A stretch of DNA of 64,000 nt. It comes from an uncultured Pseudomonadales bacterium (GTDB lineage: Bacteria > Pseudomonadota > Gammaproteobacteria > Pseudomonadales > Azotimanducaceae). The DNA lies in contig OY282447.1 of assembly GCA_958296165.1 (NCBI GenBank), positions 4,935,154 to 4,999,153 on the forward strand, in the 5' to 3' direction. How positions within the stretch are numbered: position 1 is the stretch's first letter; each line of letters starts with the position of its first letter. A model generated the notes under the pieces. It was not told where the DNA came from. It was given only the letters and a program-made list of their open reading frames with translations, and did not search any database. The translations under genes were made by a program, and so were the position numbers. This document shows positions 8,464 to 17,276 of this stretch, in pieces.

Positions 8464-9056
8464 GGCGAAAGCTCGGCGACTTGCGTTGCACAGCCCGCAG
8501 CCCAGACGATGAAGGCGGACTGCGCACGATCGCAGTCGAACCAGTTGTAGGCGATCATCCTGCCCATCACGATCACGCCCGTCCAAGTCAGGAGGGAGAT
8601 AGCCGCGGTAAAGCGCACGCCCACGGGCGGCTTCGGCTGGCTGTCCCAGCGGTCACGATCCTTGGATACGCGCCTGTGGAAGAACCATGCGTTGATCGCG
8701 CCCACGCACAACAACACGACCTTCACACGAAACCAAACGCTGTGCGTCGTGCGCAGCGGAATCGCGTAGAAGAGCAACAGGCCGCTCGCGCACATCACCA
8801 CGAAACCCGCCACGGACCAGGGCAGCAGCCGGCTGGTCAACTCCGACACCGGCGTTTCCTTGAACGCCACGCCGAGCAGCCGCAAGTCCACCATCAAGAG
8901 CAGCCCCACGAACAACGTAACGGTGAGCACGTGCGTGGAGTTGACGAGCGGGTACATCCACAGCGACTCGTGCAGCGCGGTGCTCCACGCATGGGTGTCT
9001 AGCCACTCCGCGAAGCTGCGGAGCGGCGACGGCGCGTAAGGCGTTTGGCGATACAA
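8460..9056 (-). CDS. DUF6644 family membrane protein
   Basis: A 198-residue protein with about five membrane helices. It has the DUF6644 pattern: an N-terminal ESLWMYP segment, LLLMVDLRLLGVAFKETPVSEL, and a helix ending VMGRMIAYNW. These proteins are typically found beside DUF6152 proteins in proteobacteria, as here. Their function is not known. It is followed by a paralogue with an ATGA overlap and preceded by the DUF6152 gene 43 bp upstream, so the three probably form one transcript. Confidence 0.8.
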   Translation of the reverse strand: MYRQTPYAPSPLRSFAEWLDTHAWSTALHESLWMYPLVNSTHVLTVTLFVGLLLMVDLRLLGVAFKETPVSELTSRLLPWSVAGFVVMCASGLLLFYAIPLRTTHSVWFRVKVVLLCVGAINAWFFHRRVSKDRDRWDSQPKPPVGVRFTAAISLLTWTGVIVMGRMIAYNWFDCDRAQSAFIVWAAGCATQVAELSP

Positions 9057-9099
9057 GAGGCAGCGGCCGCGATGCTGCCGTAGAGGCGGCTAGAAGCCG

Positions 9100-9612
9100 C
9101 TAGCTTTCTTCTTCGTCCGCTTGGTCGACTTCCTTGGCCTTCTTGAGCGTCTCGACATCCTCGGTGCGCGCTGCCTCTCTTGGGTCTGCGCCGTCACGGG
9201 GAGCGCCGGTGCCGCTCGAACCCATGAACAGCGTCTCGCCATCCGCCAACGTCATCTGCCTGCCGTTGCCGCGATTGGAGAGGTCTTTGGATTGATAGCC
9301 GTCGATGATCACCTCGGTGCCGATGGGCACGGAATTGCGGTGGATGCCGCGCCGCAGCAGGGTGTTGGGCGTACCGGCTTCCATCATCCACACCTCCTTG
9401 TTGCCATCCTCTGTGGTGTGCTCCACATGGAACCAGGCATGGGGATTGGTCCACTCGATCTTCACCACCGGGCCGCGCACGAGGATTGGCCGGTTGGGGT
9501 CGAACTCTGCGCCGAACGCATGGTGCGCGGACGCTTGCACACCGAAAAGAACCGACGCCGCGATGGCCGCCGCGGCGGCGCTGCGTTGGATCGTAGCTTG
9601 CTTGCGTTTCAT
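9100..9612 (-). CDS. DUF6152 family secreted protein
   Basis: A 170-residue protein with a signal peptide (about 1-30, cleaved near ASAHHAF) and the DUF6152 core: HHAFGAEFD, then IEWTNPHAWFHVE, an M-x-A-G-TPNTLLRRG segment and a small beta domain ending in the phrase LADGETLFMG. The C-terminal 40 residues are acidic and low in complexity. The ATG at 9612 is chosen because GAGAGAGGAAT precedes it and it gives a proper signal peptide. The conserved HH pair after cleavage suggests metal binding, which is inference only. It is followed by the two DUF6644-like genes. Confidence 0.8.
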   Translation of the reverse strand: MKRKQATIQRSAAAAAIAASVLFGVQASAHHAFGAEFDPNRPILVRGPVVKIEWTNPHAWFHVEHTTEDGNKEVWMMEAGTPNTLLRRGIHRNSVPIGTEVIIDGYQSKDLSNRGNGRQMTLADGETLFMGSSGTGAPRDGADPREAARTEDVETLKKAKEVDQADEEES

Positions 9613-9668
9613 GGTTGCATTCCTCTCTCGGGTCACACTGGTCACGCTGCTTTCTCTGCTCACGCCGC

Positions 9669-10862
9669 TCACTCCGCGCCGCTAACCGACGCTTGCTCGG
9701 CGCCGCTCGTCGACACCTGCTCCGTGCTCGCGGACATGCCCACCCTGGCGCCGCACGGCGTCTGCGCGAACGCCGCCAGCGCCTCCGCGCCGGCCGCTTC
9801 CGCTTCCAAGCGCCGAGCGCCACAGAGAATGTTGCCCATCGAGTAGTTGCCTTCGTGGCAGGCGTACTCGTATACCGGCTCTTCGGTGCGCGGCCAAACG
9901 TACTCGCCGGTCCAGGAAGTCTCCCACGTGGTTGGGTCTTCTACCGTGAAGTTGTACAGCAGCGAATCCGCATCAACGGCGGTAAAGCGCTCCACCACCT
10001 TGAGGTTGCGCGATGCGCCTTGGCCTAGCGCCGGGGTGTCGTTGAAGTTGGTGGTTTCCACTACCAGCGTGTCGCCTTCCCACCAGCCAATGGAATCGCC
10101 GATCCAGCGCCGGATGTCGTCCGGTGCGTGCTCGCCGCCCATGCGCACGATGCGCGCGTCATGCACCATCTCGGTGAGAATCATCACGTGGCCGGGTGTT
10201 TGCACGATGCGCTTGTGGTTGTTGTAGAGCGCCGGCAGCATCGGCGGCCCGGCGGTAGAGCTAAAGCCGAGCAGACAGCGATCCGGCATCGGCCGCACTT
10301 CCGGATCGTCGTAGGGGCCGGGCTCGTCGCCCCACCAAGCGGTGCCGTCGTTTTGCCGCCGCGAGTAGCCGCGATAGCGCTGCGCCATGCGCTGCCTAGC
10401 GTCGGCCTTGCGCTCCGGCAAACGACCGTTGGCCGGGTCGATGACGATCGAAGTGCGGTATTCGCCGTCGACCTTGGTGAGCTTGTCGCCCGGATCCACC
10501 CAGAACCCCTGGTAGCCGCCGACGTTGCCGGCCGCTCCTGGCGAACCGTCGCCGCCATCCGGCGGCGCCTCGCGATCCGGGTCCAATTGCCCCGAACCAG
10601 CCAACAGGCCCGCGGCTGCCTGCTTGGCTAGGAACTCGGCGCGCTCCGCGGACGCCGTTGCGGTGTCGCTGCGGCGTTGCAGCGGCGTAGTGGTTGCGGT
10701 GTCGTAGTACCCGGACAGATCCGGCTTGCCATCGCTGGTGCGCGGGACGTCGCCCCAAGCCCTGCTCGCCGCGATTACCACCAGCACCAGCCCGGCCGCA
10801 GCAAAGGCCATCTGCACCCAGCCGAGCAGCCTGTTTTGATTACCGGCATGTTGTACACGCAT
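9669..10862 (-). CDS. Secreted protein of unknown function, WEGDTLVVET family (long paralogue)
   Basis: A 397-residue protein with a signal anchor (about 14-35) and DGKPDLSGYY near the start of the mature part. The family core is in the C-terminal half: FSSTAGPPMLP, then VQTPGHVMILTEMVHDARIVRM, then IGWWEGDTLVVETTNF, and a strand with LKVVERFT. The C-terminus is Ala/Ser-rich. It is a paralogue of the next gene upstream. Such proteins often sit beside DUF6152 and DUF6644 genes, and no biochemical function is assigned to them that I know of. A run of short repeats separates the two paralogues. Confidence 0.7.
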   Translation of the reverse strand: MRVQHAGNQNRLLGWVQMAFAAAGLVLVVIAASRAWGDVPRTSDGKPDLSGYYDTATTTPLQRRSDTATASAERAEFLAKQAAAGLLAGSGQLDPDREAPPDGGDGSPGAAGNVGGYQGFWVDPGDKLTKVDGEYRTSIVIDPANGRLPERKADARQRMAQRYRGYSRRQNDGTAWWGDEPGPYDDPEVRPMPDRCLLGFSSTAGPPMLPALYNNHKRIVQTPGHVMILTEMVHDARIVRMGGEHAPDDIRRWIGDSIGWWEGDTLVVETTNFNDTPALGQGASRNLKVVERFTAVDADSLLYNFTVEDPTTWETSWTGEYVWPRTEEPVYEYACHEGNYSMGNILCGARRLEAEAAGAEALAAFAQTPCGARVGMSASTEQVSTSGAEQASVSGAE

Positions 10863-10882
10863 CGTGTTGCCTCCTCTTCTCT

Positions 10883-10936
10883 AGCGCCTCGGGCGCCTCT
10901 CTACTCCGGCGCCTCTGGCGCCTCTCTCGCTGCCTC
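10883..10936. repeat. Junction array of GGCGCCTCT units
   Basis: Imperfect units GCGCCTC/GGCGCCTCT at 10884-10890, 10892-10900, 10908-10916 and 10917-10925 fill the gap between the two secreted-protein genes and touch the stop codon of the upstream one at 10936-10938. It looks like slippage-derived sequence, with no clear regulatory site. Confidence 0.6.
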
Positions 10937-11817
10937 TAGTCGCCGTTATCCGGCAACGGGTTGCGACGCATTTGGCCGTACATCAGTTCTTCGACGAACT
11001 CGACGCATTTGAAATCCAGGATCATGGCGTTCGGTTCCATGCGCCGATACAACGGCATGGCGATCTTCCACGGCTCGGTGAACGTCTCAGGATCGGTGAT
11101 CGTGGCTTCGTAGTGAAGGTGGTAGGGGCTGGTAGGCGTATAGCGCTCCACTACCGTCATCTGATTGCTGTGGTGGTTGCCGGATCGGTCCAGCCAGGTG
11201 CTCTCGATCAGCCCCGTTACCGTTAACACCAGCGTATCGCCTTCCCAGCTCGCCACCGACTGGCCCATCCACGAATCCACGGGCGCAGGGCCGGGATCTT
11301 CGCTGTAGATGTTGCGCACCCCACCAGCGAATTGATAGACGATCTCGATTACACGTTCGCCCTGCAGGATGCGAAACGGCTGCGGCATGTAAGTCGCGCG
11401 CGGCACGCCGGGCAGGAAACACTTGATCTCTGGATCGCGCTCCACCCACAGCCGGCGGTTCTCATCGCGCTGCGCGAGCGCCTCCGGCGTGTAGGGGATC
11501 TTGCCGCCGCCGACGATCACGCCCAAGCCCGGCGGTACCGCCGCCACTGCGCCCAAGCGCACGGTAGCAAGGTCTGGCACCGGGCCGTGCGGCCCGTCGC
11601 GCAGCGACATCGACGCCCTCGCCATGTGGCGTTCAATGTCGTAGTTGGCTTCGTTGAGCGCCTGCCACACGCCGTTCAAATCCGGGTTCACCCCGCCGGG
11701 GCCGCGTGGCGCGGTATAGCCGGAGGCTGCGTCTTCGGCCACCGCGACGCCAGCAAACGCGAGGGCGCCGACGAGCGCATAGGCAATAGTGCTGAAAGTG
11801 GTTCGGAACAAGGGCAT
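10936..11817 (-). CDS. Secreted protein of unknown function, WEGDTLVLTV family (short paralogue)
   Basis: A 293-residue protein with a signal peptide (about 1-27) and NPDLNGVWQALNEANYDIE at the start of the mature part. Later come FLPGVPRATYMPQPFRI, SWEGDTLVLTVTG and MTVVERYT, the same order of blocks as in its longer neighbour. The start at 11817 gives a clean signal peptide; an in-frame start at 11868 would add 17 residues. It is probably the first gene of the leftward run of secreted and membrane genes down to about 7972. Function is unknown. Confidence 0.7.
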   Translation of the reverse strand: MPLFRTTFSTIAYALVGALAFAGVAVAEDAASGYTAPRGPGGVNPDLNGVWQALNEANYDIERHMARASMSLRDGPHGPVPDLATVRLGAVAAVPPGLGVIVGGGKIPYTPEALAQRDENRRLWVERDPEIKCFLPGVPRATYMPQPFRILQGERVIEIVYQFAGGVRNIYSEDPGPAPVDSWMGQSVASWEGDTLVLTVTGLIESTWLDRSGNHHSNQMTVVERYTPTSPYHLHYEATITDPETFTEPWKIAMPLYRRMEPNAMILDFKCVEFVEELMYGQMRRNPLPDNGD

Positions 11818-12051
11818 CGCCACCGTCTCGTTAGTTGCCGCCACCTTAACATAGCCGACGCTGCGCACACATCGGGATCGTCGTTCTTTCGTATGTTGGC
11901 TCAGTTGGTACGCTTAGGTTGTCGAAAGGTCGCCGGCGGGACGCCGCACACGGCTGGACTCGACGCGAACTAGCGGCGTTGGAGGGCGTTGGAGACCGGT
12001 GTTGTTAACAGCAAAGTTCGTCTACTGGAAACAAGACGAGATGTGGCTGGG

Positions 12052-12614
12052 CTACTTTCGGGAGCTTCGCGCCGATCCAGCATCGGACGCCTTCGCCGTC
12101 GCAATCGCGCCGGCGACTTCGGCGTGCGGCAGCGCCCTGTGGTGGCGCTTCGCCCTGTCCGTGCTGACCGCGAGCCGAAGCGGCGAGGCGCGTGGCGCGA
12201 CGTGGGACGAGATCGACGTCGAGGCGAAGGCGTGGACGATCGCGGCCGAGGATGAAGGCGAAGATGGAGCACCGGGTGCCGCTGTCGCCGCGCTGCCTGG
12301 CAGTCCTCGCCGAGGCGCGGGACCTCCCCGACGGGCGCGGCCGGCGATCTTGTCTTCCCGAGCGTCCGGGGCCGCCGACTCTCCGACAGGGCCGTCAGTG
12401 ATCTCTGCGCGACTGCGGCGTCGAAGCCGTGCCGCAAGGCTTCCGCAGCAGTTTTCGGGATTGGGCGTCGGAATGCACGGACGCGCCGCACGCCGTGATG
12501 GAGGCGGCGCTCGCGCACGCCGTGCGGAACCAGGTCGAGGCGGCCTACGCGAGGAGCGACCTGTTCGCCCGGCGGCGCAAGCTGATGGACGCATGGGCCG
12601 CCTACATCTCGTGA
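12052..12614 (+). pseudogene. Tyrosine integrase remnant, several frameshifts and a local inversion
   Basis: Pieces of a P4-type tyrosine recombinase appear in order but in different frames. FALSVLTASRSGEARGATWDE (about 12149-12215), with the first catalytic Arg, is followed by MEHRVPLSPRCLAVL, then DLVFPSVRGRRLSDRAVSD, then GFRSSFRDW with its Arg and the final LAH and AAY catalytic blocks (12429-12614). At least three frame changes are needed. The piece expected before the first block, HHRALPHAEVAGAIA, is found on the opposite strand at about 12052-12140. The gene cannot be functional. It ends overlapping the convergent AlbA_2 gene and marks an old insertion site. Confidence 0.8.
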
Positions 12615-13882
12615 GCCTCGGCGTGGGCGTCCGCGGCGAAAATCGTTAACCTAAGTTCTGCGCCACCTATCAGTTCGTATTCCGGCTTCTTGCCGGATAG
12701 CTCGATGCTGCGCTCCAAGATGATCGGTACGCCGTCACCGCGCTTGTCCATCAACATCTGGCGATGCGTCTCCAACCCAGGCACGTTCGTAGGTACAGGG
12801 CATCTTCCCAGCAGGCTGGTGAGCACTTCGTTGCGGGTTGCTTGCAGCAGAGGTAGTTCATCCACGCCTATCGTGTTGGGAAGCGCGCCAGGCGAATAGA
12901 TCTCGAGCCGATTCTCGAACAGACGCAGCCTGATCTTCGAGCCGTGAATGGAATAGTCTCGGTGCGCAACGGCGTTGACCACGGCCTCGAACACGGCCGC
13001 CATATCAAACTGCGGCACGTCCCGGCGGCCCAGCGTCTTGAACGCTGCCACCTTCATATTCTTGGCAACAAACGAACAAGCTCCGGCCACTTGCTGATCA
13101 AGTGGCCCGCACAAGTCGGCGGCGTCCAGCTGGTAGGGATCGCTCGTGCCGGCTCGGACGAACGCGCCTCGGTAGGCGACGGCTTGAATGAAAGCGTTGG
13201 GCAACCACGTTCGAGGGTCCGCAGCCGCCATCAAGACGCCAGCGACCGTGGGCTTGAGGGCGCCATCTCCGTCGTGGTTCGCCATGTGAAGCTTCGCCAG
13301 CACTTCCTCTCGCTCGTCTCCGGTATACAGTGATCGAAAGCGCTCCCACAACGGCGAGGTCAAGTCGTCCAAAGTCGCATCGGCAACGACCTGTTCATCG
13401 AATCGAATAAGCCGCGCTTGGCTGCGTTGTTGGAACATGCGGGCGAGGTAGTCCGGCGACATACGGCGCTTCTCGCCGCCAACGCGGTGCAGGTAGCCGC
13501 CAGGCGACTGATGCACGAAGAGGCTGCGCGGCACCTCGACCTTAATGACGGCCACTTTGTCGCTGTTTGCGCCGGGGAGATACAAGCGTTCTATCGTCGG
13601 CGCAAGAGGCGGATCAATGGCATCTCGGCAGACCTCCCGCACCAAACGCTCGGCGTCATCCAGCCGGTCCAGCGCGATGCCGACGATCTCGCGCTGCTTG
13701 TCCTCAACGCCTAGCACGAAGACGCCGCCGCGGCTGTTGGCGAACGCCGCCATGCCATCGGCCACAGCCTTTCGATTTGGTGCAGTCATGCGCTTGCCGG
13801 CAAAGAGGACTTGCTTGTACTCCAGAAACGTGTCCTCGCCCAAGCTGATCTTCTCAACCAGTTCGTTCGCGCTACCTAGCAT
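12602..13882 (-). CDS. Schlafen AlbA_2 domain protein with C-terminal HATPase-like domain
   Basis: A 426-residue protein of the RecG-like/divergent AAA_4 group. The N-terminal AlbA_2 nucleic-acid-binding domain (about 10-130) has LEYK and FANSRGGVFVLGV. The C-terminal half has a GHKL-type ATP-binding box, EAVVNAVAHRDY (about 283-294), with NRLEIYSPGALP further on. Such proteins act as DNA-binding regulators or defence components. Its ATG is 3 bp after the stop of the TrlF-like gene, so the two are one operon. It overlaps the convergent integrase remnant by 13 bp. Whether it has nuclease activity cannot be told from sequence. Confidence 0.8.
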   Translation of the reverse strand: MLGSANELVEKISLGEDTFLEYKQVLFAGKRMTAPNRKAVADGMAAFANSRGGVFVLGVEDKQREIVGIALDRLDDAERLVREVCRDAIDPPLAPTIERLYLPGANSDKVAVIKVEVPRSLFVHQSPGGYLHRVGGEKRRMSPDYLARMFQQRSQARLIRFDEQVVADATLDDLTSPLWERFRSLYTGDEREEVLAKLHMANHDGDGALKPTVAGVLMAAADPRTWLPNAFIQAVAYRGAFVRAGTSDPYQLDAADLCGPLDQQVAGACSFVAKNMKVAAFKTLGRRDVPQFDMAAVFEAVVNAVAHRDYSIHGSKIRLRLFENRLEIYSPGALPNTIGVDELPLLQATRNEVLTSLLGRCPVPTNVPGLETHRQMLMDKRGDGVPIILERSIELSGKKPEYELIGGAELRLTIFAADAHAEAHEM

Positions 13883-13885
13883 GAA

Positions 13886-16696
13886 TCAGCTCCGACCAAG
13901 CCTTTTGTAGCGCCGTTCGAACGCGTGTCGCCCGCCTTCCATGATCCCGCAAACTTCCTCGCGCATGGATGCATCCTGCAACGGCCCGAATTGCGCGACG
14001 ACGCACTGGCCGCGTTGGAAGGCGAGCGCATGGAGCATCTCCGCATCGCCGTTGACGACGATGTTGGGATTGTGCGTCACCACGATGATCTGTCTTCTCA
14101 GTTTGTTCTCGCGGATTTGCCGCACCACCAAATCGTAGATCAGATGATTGTCTAGATCGTCCTCCGGTTGATCGAGCACCAGCGGCTCGTCGCCGTGGGA
14201 AAGCAGGAAGGCCAGCATCGCGGCGGCGCGTTGACCGGCGGACGCCTGCTCGATGGGGCGAAAGTCCTCGCCGTCGTCGCGGCTGTACTCAACCACCAAT
14301 CCATCTTCCGGGAACCAAGCATCCACCTTGTCGAATATGGCCGGTTGCTCGTGCAGCTTCTTGGCGAGGTGGTTCTTTAAGAATCCGCTAAACGACGTGG
14401 GTTCGCCTGCCGCGCAGCGTCGAATGCGCTCTTTCAGCACCCGGATACGCTGTTCGAGCTGCGCCGCGCGTTCCGGCTCATTGTCCGGCAACTCCTCCAG
14501 CAGTTCTGCAACGCAGCCCCCGGCGGCCACGCCCTCTTCCAACTGTAGAAAATCGCCCTCAAAGTGATCTTGCGTTTGCAGGGCTTCGCGCAAGGAGCGC
14601 TCGATACTGCGCGGATCGGTGCCGTAGGCGCAGGCAGCGATGCGAACGAAGGGATTTTGCGCAAGCGTCCCGGCCAGGAACTCGCGCCGGGCCGCAGTGA
14701 CGGCACGGCGTGCATCTTGCACTTTCTCGAGCAATGTCGGCGACTCCGCCACCAACCGATCTCGCTCTTCGGCCAGCGAATCCAATTGGGCCAGCTTGTC
14801 GTCTAGCAGCTGCCGATCCTGGGCAAGGTGGCCGTACTCGTTCGGGTCCGAAACGCCTTCCTCGCGCAGCGCAGCCACGAGCTTCTCGTAGCTCTGCGTA
14901 GCGTCTTGAACCGCCAACCGCCATGCGCTCGCCGACAACTCGCCGCGTTGCTGCTCGATCTGTTCTCGCAGGAGTCGAGCCGCTGCCCGCAGCGTGTCGG
15001 CAGCGCCGTCGACGGCTTCCGCCAACGCGGCGATAGCGTTGCTGGCATCGCGGTCCAATGCCGAATCGTCGAATCTGCCGGCCGGCGCATCGGAGAGCAG
15101 CAGGTCTTCTGCGCTGGCATCGATCCGGTACGCAATCGCCAACGCGTCGTCGAATTGACGATCCACCTCGCCCTGCTGCAAGTTGAAGCGGCGATATGCC
15201 CTGAGCACGGCGGCATGGCCGGCTTCCTCAAAGCGCTTGAGCTTGCGTTCAACGTCCTCACGCTTGACGAGCAGGTCGTCCCGTTGCCGCAACCGACCTT
15301 CGAGGTTGCGAACTCTCGCCTGCAAGGCGTAGTAGGCGTCGCTGGCGGCGTCGAGTTCGCTGCGAATGGCGTGGACGCCGGCAGCTTCGTCTATTACTTG
15401 CAGCAATGCCTGTTGATTGTCCCCGGCCAAAGCAGCGATCTGGCCTTGGCTGAAAAGCCGAACAGGGAACCGCTCTAGCGAAACCGATTGCACTTCCGAG
15501 GGCCGCCACTTGCCGCCCGATTCTTCCTCGACGACCACGCCTTTGCCATCTTGCCGCCAATGCAAGCGGTGACGCAGGCCGTCTCGCAACAGCGTACAGC
15601 GAATGCTCGTTGCGTCCGTCAGACCTCCCTCTTTAACTTTCCCTGCAGGCACATTGTTGAAACGCTGAAACGTCCGTCTGGGTTCACTCTGCTTGTCGAG
15701 ATGTTCCAGTTCCTGCCAACGCCGCGCCGCAAGCCGCAGCGCGTGAATCACCGTAGACTTGCCGGTACCACGCCCACCCACCAAGGCGTTTAGCCACGGA
15801 CTGAACTCAAGCCGCGACGGTTGCCCGCGCCCCATGTATCGCGCGTCCTGTATTTCGATAGACTCCACACACAACTGCGGCACGGCGAACGGCTTGAAGT
15901 CGCCAGGCTCGTCACTACGCCGAATCGAAAAGCCGTTGCCATCCAACAACGCCAGCCGCAAGCCTTCGAGGCACGGCTTACCCATTTTCACCCATGTGAA
16001 GTGCGAACCTGGGAAACGTTGGCCTACCTTTCCTCGTACATGGTGCGAGTCTGACCCGAGGACTTCCGCCCAGTTCAGATCGCGTTGGCGATACAGTTCG
16101 AGCGCGTTCGCGTTCGGGTCCACGACTTCGATTGCGAACAGGCCCTCAGCATTCAGCAGTGAATTCAAGGTGCTGCCCGACAGTTGCCAAGCGCCGGCGC
16201 ACCTATCCACATGCGCGAGGATGGGAATGCCGCCTGCTTTGCAGATGGCGTCCACAACTGTGATGGGCGAATCATCGGCGACATCGCCCGCGCCACGTCT
16301 ACCCTTGTAGTGGACGGCGCCGAGCAGTGCGTCGACTTCGGCGGAACCGCAAGTCGTCCTCAACACGGCCAGAATGTGGGTGCCGCCGCTGGCCGTGATT
16401 TCCACACCAGGAAACAGCGCCAGCGGGCGGAAACCCTCATGATCTGACTGTTCCAGTTCCCGCAGAGCCGTCTTTAGGCGGTCAATCCAATCGGCGGAGT
16501 TGTGATCCGTCACCGCCACGCAATCTATGCCTGCACCCATGAAGCCAAGCAGCCAGTCCCGTGGCGTGATCTGCCTTAGCCGGTCTTGATCCTGCCCTTT
16601 GCCGTAGTCCGCCGATGCCGGCGTGTGGGTATGGAAGTCGAACCTCCACCATCGTGCACCTGGATAGGGCCAGCGCTTTCCTGCATCGTTCGTCAT
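13886..16696 (-). CDS. TrlF-like PHP phosphoesterase-SMC ATPase fusion
   Basis: A 936-residue fusion. The N-terminal PHP domain keeps its metal ligands: HTH (22-24), DHN (64-66), Glu of PGVE (99), His of AHVD (162) and DSH (216-218). From about 275 an SMC/ABC ATPase follows, with P-loop GGRGTGKST (307-315), a long coiled coil, an ASAGQ signature and LVLDQPEDDLDN as Walker B and D-loop. Such proteins are annotated as TrlF family AAA-like ATPases and occur in genomic islands, with suspected roles in conflict or repair. The ATG at 16696 is 4 nt after AGGAGG; the reading frame stays open much further upstream, but that part has no homology. It is co-transcribed with the AlbA_2 gene. Confidence 0.85.
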   Translation of the reverse strand: MTNDAGKRWPYPGARWWRFDFHTHTPASADYGKGQDQDRLRQITPRDWLLGFMGAGIDCVAVTDHNSADWIDRLKTALRELEQSDHEGFRPLALFPGVEITASGGTHILAVLRTTCGSAEVDALLGAVHYKGRRGAGDVADDSPITVVDAICKAGGIPILAHVDRCAGAWQLSGSTLNSLLNAEGLFAIEVVDPNANALELYRQRDLNWAEVLGSDSHHVRGKVGQRFPGSHFTWVKMGKPCLEGLRLALLDGNGFSIRRSDEPGDFKPFAVPQLCVESIEIQDARYMGRGQPSRLEFSPWLNALVGGRGTGKSTVIHALRLAARRWQELEHLDKQSEPRRTFQRFNNVPAGKVKEGGLTDATSIRCTLLRDGLRHRLHWRQDGKGVVVEEESGGKWRPSEVQSVSLERFPVRLFSQGQIAALAGDNQQALLQVIDEAAGVHAIRSELDAASDAYYALQARVRNLEGRLRQRDDLLVKREDVERKLKRFEEAGHAAVLRAYRRFNLQQGEVDRQFDDALAIAYRIDASAEDLLLSDAPAGRFDDSALDRDASNAIAALAEAVDGAADTLRAAARLLREQIEQQRGELSASAWRLAVQDATQSYEKLVAALREEGVSDPNEYGHLAQDRQLLDDKLAQLDSLAEERDRLVAESPTLLEKVQDARRAVTAARREFLAGTLAQNPFVRIAACAYGTDPRSIERSLREALQTQDHFEGDFLQLEEGVAAGGCVAELLEELPDNEPERAAQLEQRIRVLKERIRRCAAGEPTSFSGFLKNHLAKKLHEQPAIFDKVDAWFPEDGLVVEYSRDDGEDFRPIEQASAGQRAAAMLAFLLSHGDEPLVLDQPEDDLDNHLIYDLVVRQIRENKLRRQIIVVTHNPNIVVNGDAEMLHALAFQRGQCVVAQFGPLQDASMREEVCGIMEGGRHAFERRYKRLGRS

Positions 16697-16849
16697 CCTG
16701 CCTCCTGCTCGCCATGCCATGAGTTGCACTTGTTGCGGGCAATTGGGATATTTTCGACGCGTCGGCCCGCACACCTGCCCTCGCCACAGACCAAGTGTAT
16801 GGCAAGCCACGCCGGTGCTGGCCCCTTCCGTATTGCAACACTTTGCAGC

Positions 16850-17098
16850 ATGAATGCCCGCCCACGCGACCGACGAGCCGCCGTCCCGCCGGTGCCGTCG
16901 GCGCTGGCGGAGCGCGACCTGGCGCTGCTGCAGCCGCAGCTCTACGGCGCGGGTTCGGAGCAGGATTGGCCGGAGGACAACCTGGTGGCGGCGACGATGC
17001 GGCTGCAGCGCAGCGCCACGCCGGACGAGCTTTGGCCGCGCCTGTCGGCGGAGGCGCGGCGCTTTCCGGGGCCGGCGCGGGCTCAAGCGTCCGGCTGA
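16850..17098 (+). pseudogene. Rpn-like protein remnant, copy A (internal deletion)
   Basis: An 82-codon frame whose middle (LLQPQLYGAGSEQDWPEDN, then LRL-type helix and RRFPGPA) matches the longer remnant at 40130-40657 at both DNA and protein level. After RRFPGPAR the sequence jumps to DNA resembling 40720-40757, as if about 410 bp had been deleted. The longer copy ends like the C-terminus of Rpn recombination-promoting nuclease/transposase-like proteins, but the PD-(D/E)xK catalytic part is in neither copy. It is most likely non-functional. Confidence 0.5.
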
Positions 17099-17134
17099 CG
17101 ACCACTGAGACCGCGTCACCCAGGCCGCCACATG

Positions 17135-17178
17135 AAGGACGCCGTGAGCAATCACTGACCTACCTTCTGTCGCACACC
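17135..17178 (+). repeat. Dispersed repeat, copy 1 (44-bp form)
   Basis: This stretch matches 39897-39940 over 44 bp with about five differences; the last 31 bp also match 38666-38696 on the other strand. The core includes GCAATCACTGACC and TGTCGCACACC. It lies just after the Rpn-like remnant A and about 100 bp before the first gene of the 15-gene block. Confidence 0.8.
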
Positions 17179-17194
17179 CCGCACGCACAGGCGC

Positions 17195-17223
17195 TTGACT
17201 GCGCCACCTTGGGCGCGGACACT
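17195..17223 (+). promoter_or_regulatory. Weak promoter candidate for the 15-gene block
   Basis: TTGACT (17195-17200) and GACACT (17218-17223) are 17 bp apart. The -10 hexamer is poor, but this is the best match in the 178 bp before the first gene of the block. Confidence 0.25.
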
Positions 17224-17276
17224 CGCCGTCAAGGAACTTGCCCCAACGCACCGACTCCAACGTGACAGCAGTGGCG

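Noticed and set aside
11914-11926. A GGCTCAGTTGGTA string that looks like a tRNA D-arm
   Set aside because: No acceptor stem, anticodon arm or T-loop fits around it, so it is chance similarity.
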